In this document: piece by piece, positions 8,452 to 18,684 of the stretch
Position numbering within the stretch: the stretch's first letter is position 1
Layout: every line of letters starts with the position of its first letter
Source: Kocuria sp. cx-455
GTDB lineage: Bacteria > Actinomycetota > Actinomycetes > Actinomycetales > Micrococcaceae
Direction: 5' to 3'
NCBI RefSeq assembly: GCF_014698015.1
Contig: NZ_JACXBS010000004.1
Coordinates: 1-64,000, forward strand
Length of the DNA: 64,000 nt
The notes under the pieces: generated by a model
What the model was told of the DNA's origin: nothing
Databases searched by the model: none
What the model saw: only the letters and a program-made list of their open reading frames with translations
Translations under genes and position numbers: made by a program

Positions 8452-9500
8452 TTGCCGAATCCAGTGAGCGTACCCTGGTGCGCTTCCGGGATGTGAGCAA
8501 GGTTTACACCGGCGGATCCAAGCGGGCTCCTCGCGTGGTCAACGCCGTGGACACCGTGACCCTGGACATCACCAAGGGCGAGATCTTCGCCGTGATCGGG
8601 TACTCCGGTGCCGGCAAGTCCACCTTGGTCCGTCTGATCAACGGCCTGGAGCCCATCAGCTCCGGATCGTTGGAAGTGGCGGGCAACCGGGTGGACGGCA
8701 AGTCCGAGACTCAGCTGGCCCCGATTCGTCGCAAGATCGGCATGATCTTCCAGCAGTTCAACTTGTTCAATTCGCGTACCGTGGCGGGCAATATCGAGTA
8801 TCCGCTCAAACGCGCCGGGTGGAAGCCCAAGGAACGCGCCCAGCGGGTCACGGAACTGCTGGCCTTCGTGGGGCTCACGGACCGGGCGAAGAACTACCCG
8901 GAACAACTGTCGGGCGGTCAGAAGCAGCGGGTGGGCATTGCACGCGCCTTGGCGTCCAACCCGGAATTGCTGCTCGCGGACGAATCCACCTCGGCGCTGG
9001 ACCCGGAGACCACCCAGGAGGTGCTCGGTCTGCTCAGGCGGGTGAACCGTGAGCTGGGGATCACCATTGTGCTCATCACCCATGAAATGGACGTGGTCCG
9101 TTCCATTGCGGACCGCGTGGCGGTCATGGACAGTGGCCGCGTGGTGGAGGTGGGTGCCACCTCGGACGTCTTCGCTCATCCGCAGGCGGAGACCACTCGG
9201 AAGTTCGTGTCCTCGGTGATGCGTACCGTTCCCCGGGGGCACGAGATCGCCAAGGTTCGCCGGGAACACCCGGGTCGGTTGATCCTGGTGGATGTCACGG
9301 ACCAGAACAGGATCGGTTCCGTGCTCTCGGAGTGCGCTCGTGACGGCGTGACGTTCGAGATCGCGTTCGGCGGTATTTCGATGCTGCAGTCCCGATCATT
9401 CGGCACTCTCACGCTGTCGCTCAACGGCCCGGACACCGCCGTGGACAACACCATTGTCCGACTGCGCGAGATCACCAAGGTAGAGGAGGTGGCCCGCTGA
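8448..9500 (+). CDS. metN: Methionine ABC transporter, ATP-binding protein
   Basis: ATPase of the methionine importer (350 residues). Walker A GYSGAGKST is near residue 50, the ABC signature LSGGQKQR near 152, Walker B LLADESTSALDP near 175 and the switch His in ITHEMD near 207. The C-terminal 90 residues form the NIL domain, through which MetN binds intracellular methionine and inhibits its own transport. The GTG start overlaps the metQ stop, and the TGA stop shares one base with the metI ATG, so the three genes are tightly coupled. Confidence 0.96.
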   Translation: MIAESSERTLVRFRDVSKVYTGGSKRAPRVVNAVDTVTLDITKGEIFAVIGYSGAGKSTLVRLINGLEPISSGSLEVAGNRVDGKSETQLAPIRRKIGMIFQQFNLFNSRTVAGNIEYPLKRAGWKPKERAQRVTELLAFVGLTDRAKNYPEQLSGGQKQRVGIARALASNPELLLADESTSALDPETTQEVLGLLRRVNRELGITIVLITHEMDVVRSIADRVAVMDSGRVVEVGATSDVFAHPQAETTRKFVSSVMRTVPRGHEIAKVRREHPGRLILVDVTDQNRIGSVLSECARDGVTFEIAFGGISMLQSRSFGTLTLSLNGPDTAVDNTIVRLREITKVEEVAR

Positions 9501-10156
9501 TGGATTGGTCAGTCTTGGGACCCCAGTTACTATCCGCGACGGGCCAGACCCTCTACATGGTGTCCGTGACCCTGGTGCTGGCCGGGCTCATCGGTTTGCT
9601 CGTGGGCGTGGGTCTCTACGTCACCAGGCGGGGCAACATCCTGGAGAACACCGCGGTCTTCACCGCCCTGAACCTCCTCGTGAACTTCATCCGCCCCATC
9701 CCGTTCATCATTCTCCTGGCCGCACTGGGCCAGGCCACGGAATCCGTCGTGGGCACCCGATTGGGGCCCAATGCCGCGATCTTCGCCATGACCATCGGGG
9801 CGACCTTCGCGGTGGCGCGCATCGTGGAACAGAACCTGATGACCGTGGATCCGGGTGTGGTCGAGGCAGCCCGTTCCATGGGCGTGTCCCGGTCGAGGAT
9901 CATCACCACGGTGATCCTGCCCGAGGCTCTCGGCCCGCTGGTACTCGGCTACACCTTCTTGGTCATCGGCATCACGGACATGTCCGCCATGGCCGGTGCC
10001 ATTGGCGCCGGTGGTTTGGGCGACTTCGCCCTGCGCCTGGGGTACCAGCGTTTCAACGACGAGGTCACGTGGGCCGCTGTGATCGTCATCATCATCCTGG
10101 TGCAGTTGGTCCAGTTCTTCGGCAACTGGTTGGCGCGCAAGATCATGCGCCGCTAG
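9500..10156 (+). CDS. metI: Methionine ABC transporter, permease
   Basis: A 218-residue membrane protein with five hydrophobic helices, the size and layout of MetI. The coupling helix motif EAARSMGVSRSRIITTVILPEALG (about 123-146) docks onto MetN. Start at the ATG overlapping metN. Last gene of the operon; a very strong terminator follows within 25 bases. Confidence 0.95.
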   Translation: MDWSVLGPQLLSATGQTLYMVSVTLVLAGLIGLLVGVGLYVTRRGNILENTAVFTALNLLVNFIRPIPFIILLAALGQATESVVGTRLGPNAAIFAMTIGATFAVARIVEQNLMTVDPGVVEAARSMGVSRSRIITTVILPEALGPLVLGYTFLVIGITDMSAMAGAIGAGGLGDFALRLGYQRFNDEVTWAAVIVIIILVQLVQFFGNWLARKIMRR

Positions 10157-10177
10157 CGACAACTCCCGTTTCGATCC

Positions 10178-10212
10178 CCGCCCCGGGCCTTCCCACGGAA
10201 GGCCCGGGGCGG
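10178..10212 (+). terminator. GC-rich terminator after metI
   Basis: Arms 10178-10193 and 10197-10212 form a perfect 16-pair GC stem with a CAC loop. There is no T tract, so it may act as a pause or a Rho-assisted end. Confidence 0.7.
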
Positions 10213-10335
10213 CGTCGTCGAGCGTTCGTTTGCTCACGTCCGGCCGCGGCGTTCCCGCGAAGTGGCACAATGGAAGGTGAATGAATCGGGGAGCACTGTT
10301 CAGCGACCCGGCCAACCATCCCCTGGAGGAAATTC

Positions 10336-11502
10336 GTGAGTTCGGTCAGTCTCGGTATGCCCGCTGCACCACAACCGGTCCTGTCACCTCGGCGGAAGAC
10401 CCGTCAGATCCAGGTGGGCTCCGTGGGTGTCGGATCGGATTTTCCGATCAGCGTGCAGTCGATGACCACCACGCCCACCACCAACATCAATGCCACGTTG
10501 CAGCAGATCGCGGAGCTCAACGCCGCCGGCTGCGACATCGTGCGCGTCGCGTGCCCCTCCCAGGACGACGCCGATGCGCTGCCCATCATTGCCAAGAAGT
10601 CGCCGATTCCGGTTATTGCGGACATCCACTTCCAACCCAAGTACGTGTACGCGGCCATTGACGCCGGTTGCGCGGCCGTTCGGGTGAACCCGGGCAACAT
10701 TCGCAAGTTCGACGATCAGATCGAGGGCATTTCCCGCGCGGCGGAAGCCGCGGGCGTCTCCATCCGCATCGGGGTCAACGCAGGCTCCCTGGACAAGCGC
10801 TTGCTCGAGAAGTACGGCAAGGCCACCCCGGAGGCGCTCATGGAGTCCGCCGTCTGGGAAGCATCCTTGTTCGAGGAACACGACTTCCACGACTTCAAGA
10901 TCTCCGTCAAGCACAACGACCCCGTGACCATGGTGCGGGCCTACCAGCTGCTGGCCGAGCGCGGGGACTGGCCCCTGCACCTGGGCGTCACCGAGGCCGG
11001 GCCGGCTCTGCAGGGAACCGTGAAGTCCGCCACGGCCTTCGGCATCCTGTTGGGGCAGGGCATCGGGGACACCATACGGGTCTCCCTGTCCGCACCCCCG
11101 GTCGAAGAAGTCAAGGTGGGCACACAGATCCTGCAGTCGCTGGGTCTGCGCCCCCGCAAGCTGGAAATCGTCTCGTGCCCGTCCTGCGGACGCGCCCAGG
11201 TGGACGTCTACAAGCTCGCCGACGACGTCACCAAGGGACTCGAGCACCTCACCGTGCCGCTGCGCGTGGCCGTGATGGGTTGCGTGGTGAACGGACCGGG
11301 TGAGGCCCGGGAGGCTGACCTGGGCGTGGCATCGGGTAACGGCAAGGGGCAGATCTTCGTCAAGGGTGAGGTCATCAAGACCGTTGCCGAGGACCAGATC
11401 GTGGAAACGCTGCTGGAGCAGGCGAACCTCATGGCCGAGAACATGGAGTTGGACGAGAACGGTCAGCCGGTCGAGGGCGCTCCGGTCGTGACGGCCGGAT
11501 GA
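10336..11502 (+). CDS. ispG: 4-hydroxy-3-methylbut-2-en-1-yl diphosphate synthase
   Basis: Penultimate MEP-pathway enzyme, a [4Fe-4S] protein that reduces MEcPP to HMBPP. The 388-residue product shows the [10 protein letters not shown] opening of the TIM barrel, the NPGNIRKF stretch, and the cluster cysteines in SCPSCGR (about 279-285) and [10 protein letters not shown] (about 314-323). The start is GTG with GGAGG 7 bases upstream. It would normally follow dxr and a site-2 protease gene; here metQNI lies between. The stop overlaps the next gene (ATGA). Confidence 0.97.
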   Translation: MSSVSLGMPAAPQPVLSPRRKTRQIQVGSVGVGSDFPISVQSMTTTPTTNINATLQQIAELNAAGCDIVRVACPSQDDADALPIIAKKSPIPVIADIHFQPKYVYAAIDAGCAAVRVNPGNIRKFDDQIEGISRAAEAAGVSIRIGVNAGSLDKRLLEKYGKATPEALMESAVWEASLFEEHDFHDFKISVKHNDPVTMVRAYQLLAERGDWPLHLGVTEAGPALQGTVKSATAFGILLGQGIGDTIRVSLSAPPVEEVKVGTQILQSLGLRPRKLEIVSCPSCGRAQVDVYKLADDVTKGLEHLTVPLRVAVMGCVVNGPGEAREADLGVASGNGKGQIFVKGEVIKTVAEDQIVETLLEQANLMAENMELDENGQPVEGAPVVTAG

Positions 11503-12362
11503 CCCGATACCGGGTGACGCGTTTGCTGGTTCCCGGGGCCGTACCGCAGGGACAACTGGACCGGCTCCTGGCGCGTCACGCGGTGTCATCGGTGTTCGTC
11601 GCCGCGCACGTGGACACCGTCCGGGCGTCCCGGCGGCGTCGACCCGCGCCCGTACTGGGCATCATGAGTCCCGCTCAAGAACTGGTCGGCGCGTGCTGGG
11701 TGGGTACCAACGTGGTCCCGATCGCCCTGGATGAGACCGGCCAGGACCTGGTCGCGGACCACCTCGCGCGCGGCGGTTCCCGCTACGCTTCCCTGTTCGG
11801 ACCGGCGGAGCCCGTGATGGGGCTGTGGAACCGGCTCAAGGACTCATGGCCCCTACCCTTCGACGTACGCCCCGACCAGCCCCTGCTCGCGATGGACACC
11901 GACCCGGCGGCCGAGCAATTCAGCGCTGTTTCGGATCGGGTGCGCTGGGCCGGGGTGTCCGAGTTCTCCCGTGTCCTGCCCGCAGCCGCGGCGATGTTCG
12001 AGGAAGAGGTCGGTTACTCCCCGTTCGTGGACGGCGCCCAGAGTTACCGCAAGCGCGTTGAACAGTTGCTGCGCGATCATCGCACTGCGGTACTCACGGA
12101 CGACACGGACGGCACAGTTATTTTCAAGGCGGACATCGGAGCCATGAGCGGGCGGGTGTGTCAGATCCAGGGTGTGTGGGTGCATCCGGCGCATCGCGGC
12201 CGGGGACTTGCGGCCCCGTGCATGGCGGCGACGGTGGCTCTGGCCAGGACCTACGTTCCCGTGGTGAGCCTGTACGTGAACTCCTACAACCGGCCCGCGT
12301 TGGCCACGTATCGCAAAGTCGGTTTTGAACGGTCGGGTACTTTCGCCACGGTGTTGTTGTAG
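11499..12362 (+). CDS. GNAT acetyltransferase with DUF4081 N-terminal domain
   Basis: A 287-residue two-domain protein. The first half (to about 130) resembles DUF4081, an N-terminal domain seen on actinobacterial acetyltransferases. The second half is a GNAT fold with the acetyl-CoA loop HRGRGLAAP near 230 and the closing [17 protein letters not shown] motif. The acceptor is unknown. It overlaps ispG by 4 bases, a pairing common in actinobacteria, so co-expression with the MEP enzyme is likely, though a functional link is not shown. Confidence 0.85.
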   Translation: MTRYRVTRLLVPGAVPQGQLDRLLARHAVSSVFVAAHVDTVRASRRRRPAPVLGIMSPAQELVGACWVGTNVVPIALDETGQDLVADHLARGGSRYASLFGPAEPVMGLWNRLKDSWPLPFDVRPDQPLLAMDTDPAAEQFSAVSDRVRWAGVSEFSRVLPAAAAMFEEEVGYSPFVDGAQSYRKRVEQLLRDHRTAVLTDDTDGTVIFKADIGAMSGRVCQIQGVWVHPAHRGRGLAAPCMAATVALARTYVPVVSLYVNSYNRPALATYRKVGFERSGTFATVLL

Positions 12363-12491
12363 TCGGCGCGGAAGAGACTCCACAATTTTCGGGATGACCC
12401 TGCGTGAGGTGTGCGCCGGGTTACATTTGGTGCGCGGCACCATCAGCCGCTCAGTCAACTGATACAACCGGCGAAAATTAGGTGATTTTCC
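12363..12491. other. AT-richer spacer before the lipoprotein gene
   Basis: The 129-base spacer holds AATTTTCG (12384-12391) and its complement CGAAAATT (12472-12479), 80 bases apart, and a TTACATT that could be a -10. No terminator for the GNAT gene is obvious and no RNA gene is recognised. Confidence 0.3.
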
Positions 12492-13247
12492 ATGGGCTCC
12501 ACCACTACCCCCACGTTCTCCTCCCGTCGACCGTTCGTAGTGCGACACGGCGCTCGGTCGGTAACCGCCGTCGCGGTCGCCGCGTTGGCACTCACCGCAT
12601 GTTCCGCGGGAGGCGGAGGAGGCGGAGACGAACCCGACCCCCAAGCCAGCTATTCCCAGGACCAGGTGGTCAGTGCGCTCAACAGCGTGGAGGTCGAGGG
12701 CCAGACGTTGTCTGCCGAGCCCATGGACGGGGAGAACGCCGGCAGTCAGATGGAGGACCTGGAGCAGGTGATCGATCAGGCCACGATCGAACCGGCACAG
12801 TGCAAGGACCTGGTCAAGGAGGCAATGGACACCTCATCCGGGCACGTGGAGGACATTGTCGTGGCCACTCCTTCCGAGGGGCAGTACGCGGTGACCGCCT
12901 TGCCCATGGGTTCGTCCGATGAAGCCGCTGAGCATGCCCGAACGGCAAACCAGCAGAACGAGGACTGCCGCGAGTTCACCATGGAGCTCATGGGTAACAA
13001 AATCGAAGCGAGCATTGAACCCCGCGATCTCGATCTCGACAAGGCCACCGAGGCAACGCTGATGAACATGACCATGGACATGGATGGGCAGTCCAACACG
13101 ATGACCCAGGCGTCCGCCGTGGTGGGAAACACGTTCGTCGTGGTCAGCGGGCAGGGTGGCTCCAGTGGCGCCGCGAGCCCGAGTGCCGCGGCCCCGGACA
13201 TCGAAAGCATCCTGCAGGAATCCGTCACCAAGATTTCCGAGCAGTAA
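12492..13247 (+). CDS. Secreted lipoprotein of unknown function
   Basis: A 251-residue protein with an Arg-containing signal peptide and lipobox LTAC (Cys at about 37), followed by a Gly/Glu-rich linker and a mixed domain rich in Met, Glu and Gln, then a Gly/Ser/Ala-rich C-terminal part. It looks like the 'PknH-like/DUF sensor-type' extracytoplasmic lipoproteins common in Micrococcales, but I do not recognise a specific family and assign no function. The ATG at 12492 has only a weak ribosome site. A strong terminator follows, so it is likely monocistronic. Confidence 0.75.
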   Translation: MGSTTTPTFSSRRPFVVRHGARSVTAVAVAALALTACSAGGGGGGDEPDPQASYSQDQVVSALNSVEVEGQTLSAEPMDGENAGSQMEDLEQVIDQATIEPAQCKDLVKEAMDTSSGHVEDIVVATPSEGQYAVTALPMGSSDEAAEHARTANQQNEDCREFTMELMGNKIEASIEPRDLDLDKATEATLMNMTMDMDGQSNTMTQASAVVGNTFVVVSGQGGSSGAASPSAAAPDIESILQESVTKISEQ

Positions 13248-13264
13248 GCACCCATCTTGGTCTG

Positions 13265-13319
13265 AGAGGCTGGTATCCGGGGGATAGAATCCCACCAGAT
13301 ACCAGCCCCTCTTTATTTG
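13265..13319 (+). terminator. Intrinsic terminator after the lipoprotein gene
   Basis: AGAGGCTGGTATC (13265-13277) pairs with GATACCAGCC-CCTCT (13298-13312, one bulged base) and is followed by TTATTT. Confidence 0.85.
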
Positions 13320-13347
13320 GCCCGTTTACGGGCGGTTAGGACTCTTC

Positions 13348-15177
13348 GTGCCGCTTCGCCTGAGTTCCCTGTTCCTCCGCACACTGCGCGAGGATCCCGT
13401 TGATGCAGATGTGGCCAGCCACCGTCTGCTGGTCCGCGCCGGTTACATCCGGCGCGCCGCGCCGGGGATCTACACGTGGTTGCCACTCGGGCTCAAAGTG
13501 CTGCGCAAGGTCGAGACCGTGGTCCGCGAGGAAATGGACGCCATTGGTGCCCAGGAGGTTCATTTCCCGGCACTGTTGCCGCGTGAACCCTACGAGGTCA
13601 GCAACCGGTGGACGGAGTACGGCGAGAACCTGTTCCGGCTCAAGGACCGCAAGGGCGCCGACTACCTGCTCGCCCCCACGCACGAGGAAATGTTCACGCT
13701 GCTCGTCAAGGACATGTATTCGTCCTACAAGGATCTGCCGGCCATGCTTTATCAGATCCAGACCAAGTACCGCGACGAGGCCCGCCCCCGCGCCGGCCTG
13801 TTGCGCGGGCGCGAGTTCATCATGAAGGACTCTTACTCCTTTGACGTCGACGACGCCGGGTTGGAGGACTCCTACGCCCAACACCGCGCCGCGTACGTTC
13901 GGATTTTTGAACGTCTCGGTCTGCCGGTGGTTGCGGTCTCGGCCCAGTCGGGGGCCATGGGCGGCTCGCGCTCGGAGGAGTTCATGCACCCCACGCCCAT
14001 TGGTGAGGACACGTTTGTGCGTACGGCCGGCGGGTACGCGGCCAACGTCGAGGCAGTCACCACGGTGCCGCCGGAACCCATTGGTTACGACGACGCCCCG
14101 GCCGCCCAGGTGAACAGGACCCCGAACAGCCCCACCATCGAGACCCTGGTGGGACGCTCCAACGAATTGCATCCGCGTGAAACGGGGGAGTGGACGGCGG
14201 CGGACACCCTCAAGAACGTTGTCCTGTCCGTGATCCTGCCGGACGGTGAGAAGCAGCTGGTCGCCGTGGGTCTGCCCGGCGACCGCGAGATCGATATCAA
14301 GCGCGTCGCGGCCGGTATCGGTGAGGCTCTCGGCGTGGGCGGCGAACCGGATGTGGAACCCGCCAGTGACGAACAACTGCGGGCCCGCCCCGAAATCGTC
14401 AAGGGCTACTTGGGCCCGGGGATGACACTGGACGATGCCCTCTTGGGTACGAAATCCCAGTCGGGAATCCCGTACTTCGTGGATCCCCGTGTGGTGGCCG
14501 GAACCAGCTGGATCACCGGGGCCAACGTGAGCGAGATGCACGTGTACGGCCTGATCGCGGGGCGTGACTTCACCTGGGACGGCACACTCGAGGCATGCAA
14601 CGTACGCGCGGGCGACCAGGCTCCGGACGGATCCGGCGAATTGGAGATCGCGCGCGGCGTCGAAATGGGACACGTGTTCCAGCTCGGACGTAAGTACGCC
14701 GAGGCCCTGGGACTCAAGGTGCTCGATCAGAACGGAAAACTCGTGACCGTGACCATGGGCTCCTACGGCATCGGTGTCACACGCGCGTTGGCAGCGGTCG
14801 CTGAGCACTACCACGACGACAAGGGGCTGTTGTGGCCGCGCAATCTGGCCCCGGCCGATGTCCACGTGGTGGCGACGGGCAAGGGCGGCGAGGTGCTCGA
14901 GGCCGCGGAAGAAATCGTCAAGGAGATCGAGGACGCCGGGATGAGCGTGCTCTTCGACGACCGGCCCAAGACTTCTCCTGGCGTGAAGTTCGGTGACGCA
15001 GAACTCTTGGGTGTTCCAACGGTCCTGGTGATCGGGCGCGGGCTCAAGGACGGCCTGCTGGAAATCCGAGATCGCCGTAGCGGTGACAGCCGAGACATTG
15101 CTCGGGACCACGTGGTCCAGGAACTGCGTTCGGAGCTCGCCGGCGATCCGCGCCCGGCATCGAACGAGGCCCGGTAA
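13348..15177 (+). CDS. proS: Prolyl-tRNA synthetase
   Basis: Charges tRNA-Pro. The 609-residue length and the inserted editing domain (about 225-400) mark the bacterial-type enzyme. Class II motif 2 is in [20 protein letters not shown] (near 142-161) and motif 3 in GSYGIGVTR (near 471); the C-terminal anticodon-binding domain begins around 500. The GTG start lacks a ribosome site; a TTAGGA-like -10 lies 6 bases upstream, so a leaderless message is possible. It precedes rimP-nusA as in other actinobacteria. Confidence 0.97.
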   Translation: MPLRLSSLFLRTLREDPVDADVASHRLLVRAGYIRRAAPGIYTWLPLGLKVLRKVETVVREEMDAIGAQEVHFPALLPREPYEVSNRWTEYGENLFRLKDRKGADYLLAPTHEEMFTLLVKDMYSSYKDLPAMLYQIQTKYRDEARPRAGLLRGREFIMKDSYSFDVDDAGLEDSYAQHRAAYVRIFERLGLPVVAVSAQSGAMGGSRSEEFMHPTPIGEDTFVRTAGGYAANVEAVTTVPPEPIGYDDAPAAQVNRTPNSPTIETLVGRSNELHPRETGEWTAADTLKNVVLSVILPDGEKQLVAVGLPGDREIDIKRVAAGIGEALGVGGEPDVEPASDEQLRARPEIVKGYLGPGMTLDDALLGTKSQSGIPYFVDPRVVAGTSWITGANVSEMHVYGLIAGRDFTWDGTLEACNVRAGDQAPDGSGELEIARGVEMGHVFQLGRKYAEALGLKVLDQNGKLVTVTMGSYGIGVTRALAAVAEHYHDDKGLLWPRNLAPADVHVVATGKGGEVLEAAEEIVKEIEDAGMSVLFDDRPKTSPGVKFGDAELLGVPTVLVIGRGLKDGLLEIRDRRSGDSRDIARDHVVQELRSELAGDPRPASNEAR

Positions 15178-15204
15178 CCGCGCGAGCGGCCGTAGGTACT
15201 CTGC

Positions 15205-16011
15205 ATGGATGCGTGGTTCTTGGAGGGCTCGGGGTTGGAATCGGCGACCCCGAGCCTTCTGCTGCTCTTGGTTCTCACCGGTTTGGCCGCGGGATTCATC
15301 GATGCGGTCGTGGGCGGTGGCGGTCTGCTGCAGCTTCCGGTGGCCCTGATGATCCCGGGCATCTCGCCGGTCCAGGCGCTCGCGACCAATAAAATGGGCT
15401 CGATCTTCGGCACGGCGACGTCAGCGGTGACCTACTACCGGCGAGTGCATCCGGATCTTCGCACGGCGCTGCCCATGGCCCTCGTGGCCCTGGCGGCCTC
15501 CGGGGGAGGAGCGGCAGTCGCCTCGCTGTTGCCCTCGGAGGTCTTCCGGCCGATCATCGTGGCCGCACTGATCGGAGTGCTGATCTTCACGGTCGCCCAC
15601 CCGACCATGGGCCAGCTCACGGCCCTTCGTCACACCGGGGTCCGCCACTACGGCCTGGCGGTTCTGCTGGGCGCGGCAATTGGGTTTTACGACGGCGTCA
15701 TGGGTCCCGGGACGGGGTCGTTCCTGGTGATCGGCCTGGTCTCGGTGCTCGGTTACAGTTTCCTGGCCGCGAGCGCCAAGGCCAAGATCATCAACCTGGC
15801 CACCAACCTCGGCGCACTCGTGGTGTTCACGGCCAACGGGTCCATCGTGTGGGGACTCGGACTGGTGCTGGGGGTGAGCAACATGCTGGGCGGTTACATC
15901 GGTGCGCGCACGGCGGTGGCCAAGGGCAGCACCTTCATCCGCGCCATATTTTTCGTGGTGGTCACGGTCCTGATCGTGAAGCTGGGGTGGGACATCTTCA
16001 CCGGCCGGTGA
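15205..16011 (+). CDS. TSUP-family permease (TauE/SafE)
   Basis: A 268-residue membrane protein with 7-8 hydrophobic helices and two repeated halves; the GFIDAVVGGGGLLQLP start and GFYDGVMGPGTGSF in the second half are the paired TauE/SafE signatures. The family exports or imports sulfur-containing organic anions such as sulfite or sulfoacetate; the substrate here is unknown. No ribosome site precedes the ATG. Its 3' end overlaps the convergent DUF4439 gene by 14 bases. Confidence 0.88.
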   Translation: MDAWFLEGSGLESATPSLLLLLVLTGLAAGFIDAVVGGGGLLQLPVALMIPGISPVQALATNKMGSIFGTATSAVTYYRRVHPDLRTALPMALVALAASGGGAAVASLLPSEVFRPIIVAALIGVLIFTVAHPTMGQLTALRHTGVRHYGLAVLLGAAIGFYDGVMGPGTGSFLVIGLVSVLGYSFLAASAKAKIINLATNLGALVVFTANGSIVWGLGLVLGVSNMLGGYIGARTAVAKGSTFIRAIFFVVVTVLIVKLGWDIFTGR

Positions 16012-16903
16012 CGGTGATGTCCCCCACCAGCGCGGGAACGGGGTCCTGCGGTTGTAACAGGGCTTGAGCGCGCGCGGACGTCTCCAGGGAGGCCATCAGC
16101 CAGGGCCGTTCCGCGGGCGCCGACGACGCGAGAGCGGCCGCCGCGTACTCGGAGACGTCCCCGGCAACGTGGCCCGCGGCTTCCGGAGCGTTTCCCGCAA
16201 TGTTCGGGGGCAGCTGGTAACCGCCCCGGGCGGGATGGGGGTCGCACGCGTACAGCGGAGCAACTTCCGGCGCGTCGTGCAGGCGGTCGAGACCGTCCTG
16301 CCATTGCCGCAACGCCGCAGCGCTGAAATCCGTGCCGTTGTCCTCCCGTGCCTCAGCCGCTTGCGCGGTGTACCGGGCGCGATCCAGCTGCGTGGCCAGG
16401 GCGGTCAGCTCGGGGGTGCAACGCTGTGCTGCCGCCACGTCCAGGGGATCACCGGCGGCAACATCCATGGCCAGGGGCGCATCGGAATCCGTCCTGGCGG
16501 CGGTCGCGGACCACGACGCCGCGATGGCCGCCATGGTGGCCGCCAGTTCCGCATCCTCCTGGTCCGATGCCAGCTCCGTGAGCCGAGAGACGGCGGTGGG
16601 CAGTGGCCCGGGGTCCAGTTGTTCGTTCAACCGCTCGCGTTGAGCGGGAGTTGCCGCGGGACCGAGAGCGGATAGCTGGCGGTCCGAGGTCTCCTGAGGA
16701 ATGTGGGTGTCCGGGGACTCGGCCACGGCGGCGACGATGTCCCGGGCGGCCAACCGGGCGGCGTCGTGATCGGACAACGGGCGCCACCTGGCCCACGCGC
16801 CGGCGGCCACGACGAGCACCAGGACCATGGCCACCAGTGCTATCACCCACGCCCAGGCGCGAGTGGTGCGTGCAGCGGCCACGATTACCCCCTTTGGTTC
16901 CAT
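15998..16903 (-). CDS. DUF4439 ferritin-like membrane-anchored protein
   Basis: A 301-residue protein with one N-terminal membrane helix (about 13-36) and an Ala/Glu-rich helical remainder; the C-terminal 140 residues match DUF4439, a ferritin-like four-helix family found beside rimP in actinobacteria. Function unknown. I chose the ATG at 16903 (MEPKG) over one 8 codons earlier; TATCAT sits 8 bases upstream on this strand, so it may be leaderless. It is divergent from rimP. Confidence 0.78.
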   Translation of the reverse strand: MEPKGVIVAAARTTRAWAWVIALVAMVLVLVVAAGAWARWRPLSDHDAARLAARDIVAAVAESPDTHIPQETSDRQLSALGPAATPAQRERLNEQLDPGPLPTAVSRLTELASDQEDAELAATMAAIAASWSATAARTDSDAPLAMDVAAGDPLDVAAAQRCTPELTALATQLDRARYTAQAAEAREDNGTDFSAAALRQWQDGLDRLHDAPEVAPLYACDPHPARGGYQLPPNIAGNAPEAAGHVAGDVSEYAAAALASSAPAERPWLMASLETSARAQALLQPQDPVPALVGDITVTGR

Positions 16904-16946
16904 GATGTTCCATGATAGAGACAACAACCGACACTAAGGAGAACGT

Positions 16947-17438
16947 ATGAGCTCGGCAGACATCACCGCCATTCGCAACAGTGTGGAGCCGGTGGTCACC
17001 ACCGAGGGGCTGTTCCTCGAGGACCTGGAACTGGTCCACCAGGCTGGGCAGCGGACCCTGCGCATCGTGCTGGACCTTCCGGACGGGACGGACGCGCTGA
17101 ACCTGGACCGGTTGGCCGAGGTGTCTCGAGCGATCTCAGCCGCTCTGGACGAGCACGATCCCGTCCCGGGCCCGCCCTACGAATTGGAAGTATCGACCCC
17201 GGGTGCCACGCGTGAGCTGGAAAATCCGCGGCACTGGAAGCGCAATGTGGGACACCTCGTGCGCATCCGGCCCACGGAGGGGGAGCGTTACACGGCTCGT
17301 CTGCTCGAGGCCCACGAGGATCACGCGGTGGTTCAGCGCTGGCACCAGCCGAAAAAGGGTATGCCCATCAAGTACCTGGATCCCGAGCGCGTGGACTACC
17401 AGCGCGTGCGCGGCGCCCGGGTCGAGGTCGAAATCTGA
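16947..17438 (+). CDS. rimP: Ribosome maturation factor RimP
   Basis: Assists late 30S assembly. The 163-residue product has the RimP N-terminal alpha/beta domain (LEDLELVHQAGQRTLRIVLD) with the conserved PGPPYELEVSTPGATRELE segment near residues 72-91, and the C-terminal SH3-like domain with VRIRPTEGERYTARLLEA. AAGGAG precedes the ATG. First gene of the conserved rimP-nusA-ylxR-infB-rbfA cluster. Confidence 0.96.
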   Translation: MSSADITAIRNSVEPVVTTEGLFLEDLELVHQAGQRTLRIVLDLPDGTDALNLDRLAEVSRAISAALDEHDPVPGPPYELEVSTPGATRELENPRHWKRNVGHLVRIRPTEGERYTARLLEAHEDHAVVQRWHQPKKGMPIKYLDPERVDYQRVRGARVEVEI

Positions 17439-17574
17439 CCGGGCACGGGGGATGTACCATAGCCCGAAGAACAATTAGCCAATACCCACGTTGCAGCGCT
17501 CCACACCTCCCATGTGTGGCGCGCTGTTTGGTTCCCGGACGGGTCCCGAATGGGCACGAAGGAAGGCCGGTCAC

Positions 17575-18552
17575 ATGGACATTGATATGAGCACCCTGCG
17601 TCTGCTCGAACGCGAACGGGACATTCCGGTGGACGTGCTGATCCCCACCATTGAACAAGCCCTGCTGCTCGCCTACCAGAAGTCCCCGGGCGCCGTGAGC
17701 GGCGCCCGCGCCGAAGTCGAGCGCCGTACCGGTCACGTGAGCATCTGGGCGGACGAGGTCGACGAGGACGGCAATAAGATCGGCGAGTTCGATGACACCC
17801 CCGCGGGCTTCGGGCGCATTGCCGCGGCCACGGCGCGCCAGGTGATCCTGCAGAAATTGCGCGACGTCGAGGACGACAACGTGCTGGGTCACTTCAAGGG
17901 CCGCGAGGGTGAGCTCGTATCCGGGCAGATCCAGCAGGGCAAGAACCCCAACATGATTCAGGTGAACCTGGGCACCGTTGAGGCCGTGCTGCCGCCGCAC
18001 GAGCAGGCTCCGGGCGAGGTCTACAAGCACGGTGCCCGCATTCGCGCGTTCGTGGTCGAAGCCAAACGCGGTCTCAAGGGCCCGTCCATCACTCTGTCCC
18101 GCTCCCACCCGGATCTGGTGCGTCGCCTGTTCGAAATGGAAGTCCCGGAAATTGCGGACGGCTCCGTGGAGATCGTCGCGCTCGCACGCGAAGCCGGCCA
18201 CCGTACCAAGATGGCCGTGGTGGCCACCCGGCCCGGAGCCAACGCCAAGGGCGCGTGCATCGGTGAGATGGGTTCGCGTGTCAGGGCGGTCATGAATGAA
18301 CTGGGGGAGGAGAAGATCGACATCATCGACTTCACCGAGGAACCCGGCGTGTTCATCGCCAACGCGCTGTCCCCGGCCAAGACCACCCGAGTCGAGATCG
18401 TGGATGAGCGAACCCGCTCCGCTCGCGCAGTGGTGCCCGACCACCAGTTGTCACTGGCGATCGGCAAGGAAGGCCAGAACGCGCGCCTGGCCGCACGATT
18501 GACCGGTTGGCGCATCGACATCGTGCCCGAGTCGCGGGTGGCGAATCACTGA
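17575..18552 (+). CDS. nusA: Transcription termination/antitermination factor NusA
   Basis: Binds RNA polymerase and nascent RNA to modulate pausing, termination and rRNA antitermination. The 325-residue protein has the NusA N-terminal domain, an S1 domain (about 110-180, [19 protein letters not shown]), and two KH domains ([12 protein letters not shown] then [20 protein letters not shown]). It lacks the C-terminal acidic repeats of E. coli NusA, as is normal in actinobacteria. The ATG at 17575 follows GGAAGG; an earlier in-frame start would run through the leader. Confidence 0.97.
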   Translation: MDIDMSTLRLLERERDIPVDVLIPTIEQALLLAYQKSPGAVSGARAEVERRTGHVSIWADEVDEDGNKIGEFDDTPAGFGRIAAATARQVILQKLRDVEDDNVLGHFKGREGELVSGQIQQGKNPNMIQVNLGTVEAVLPPHEQAPGEVYKHGARIRAFVVEAKRGLKGPSITLSRSHPDLVRRLFEMEVPEIADGSVEIVALAREAGHRTKMAVVATRPGANAKGACIGEMGSRVRAVMNELGEEKIDIIDFTEEPGVFIANALSPAKTTRVEIVDERTRSARAVVPDHQLSLAIGKEGQNARLAARLTGWRIDIVPESRVANH

Positions 18553-18589
18553 CAATTCCCGCAATTCGAGGGAATCAACCCCGGCGCGT

Positions 18590-18595
18590 TAGACT
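18590..18595 (+). promoter_or_regulatory. Candidate -10 box before ylxR-infB
   Basis: TAGACT, a hexamer that recurs before rpsO, hflX, hisB, infC and pheS in this window. It lies 90 bases before ylxR. Confidence 0.45.
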
Positions 18596-18684
18596 TGTCT
18601 GTGGTCAGTTCGTGAATTGTGCGTACGCACCGGCATCGCCAGGGCGATGACCCCGTACCCACGTGAGCAAGTGCAGGAGCGAGG

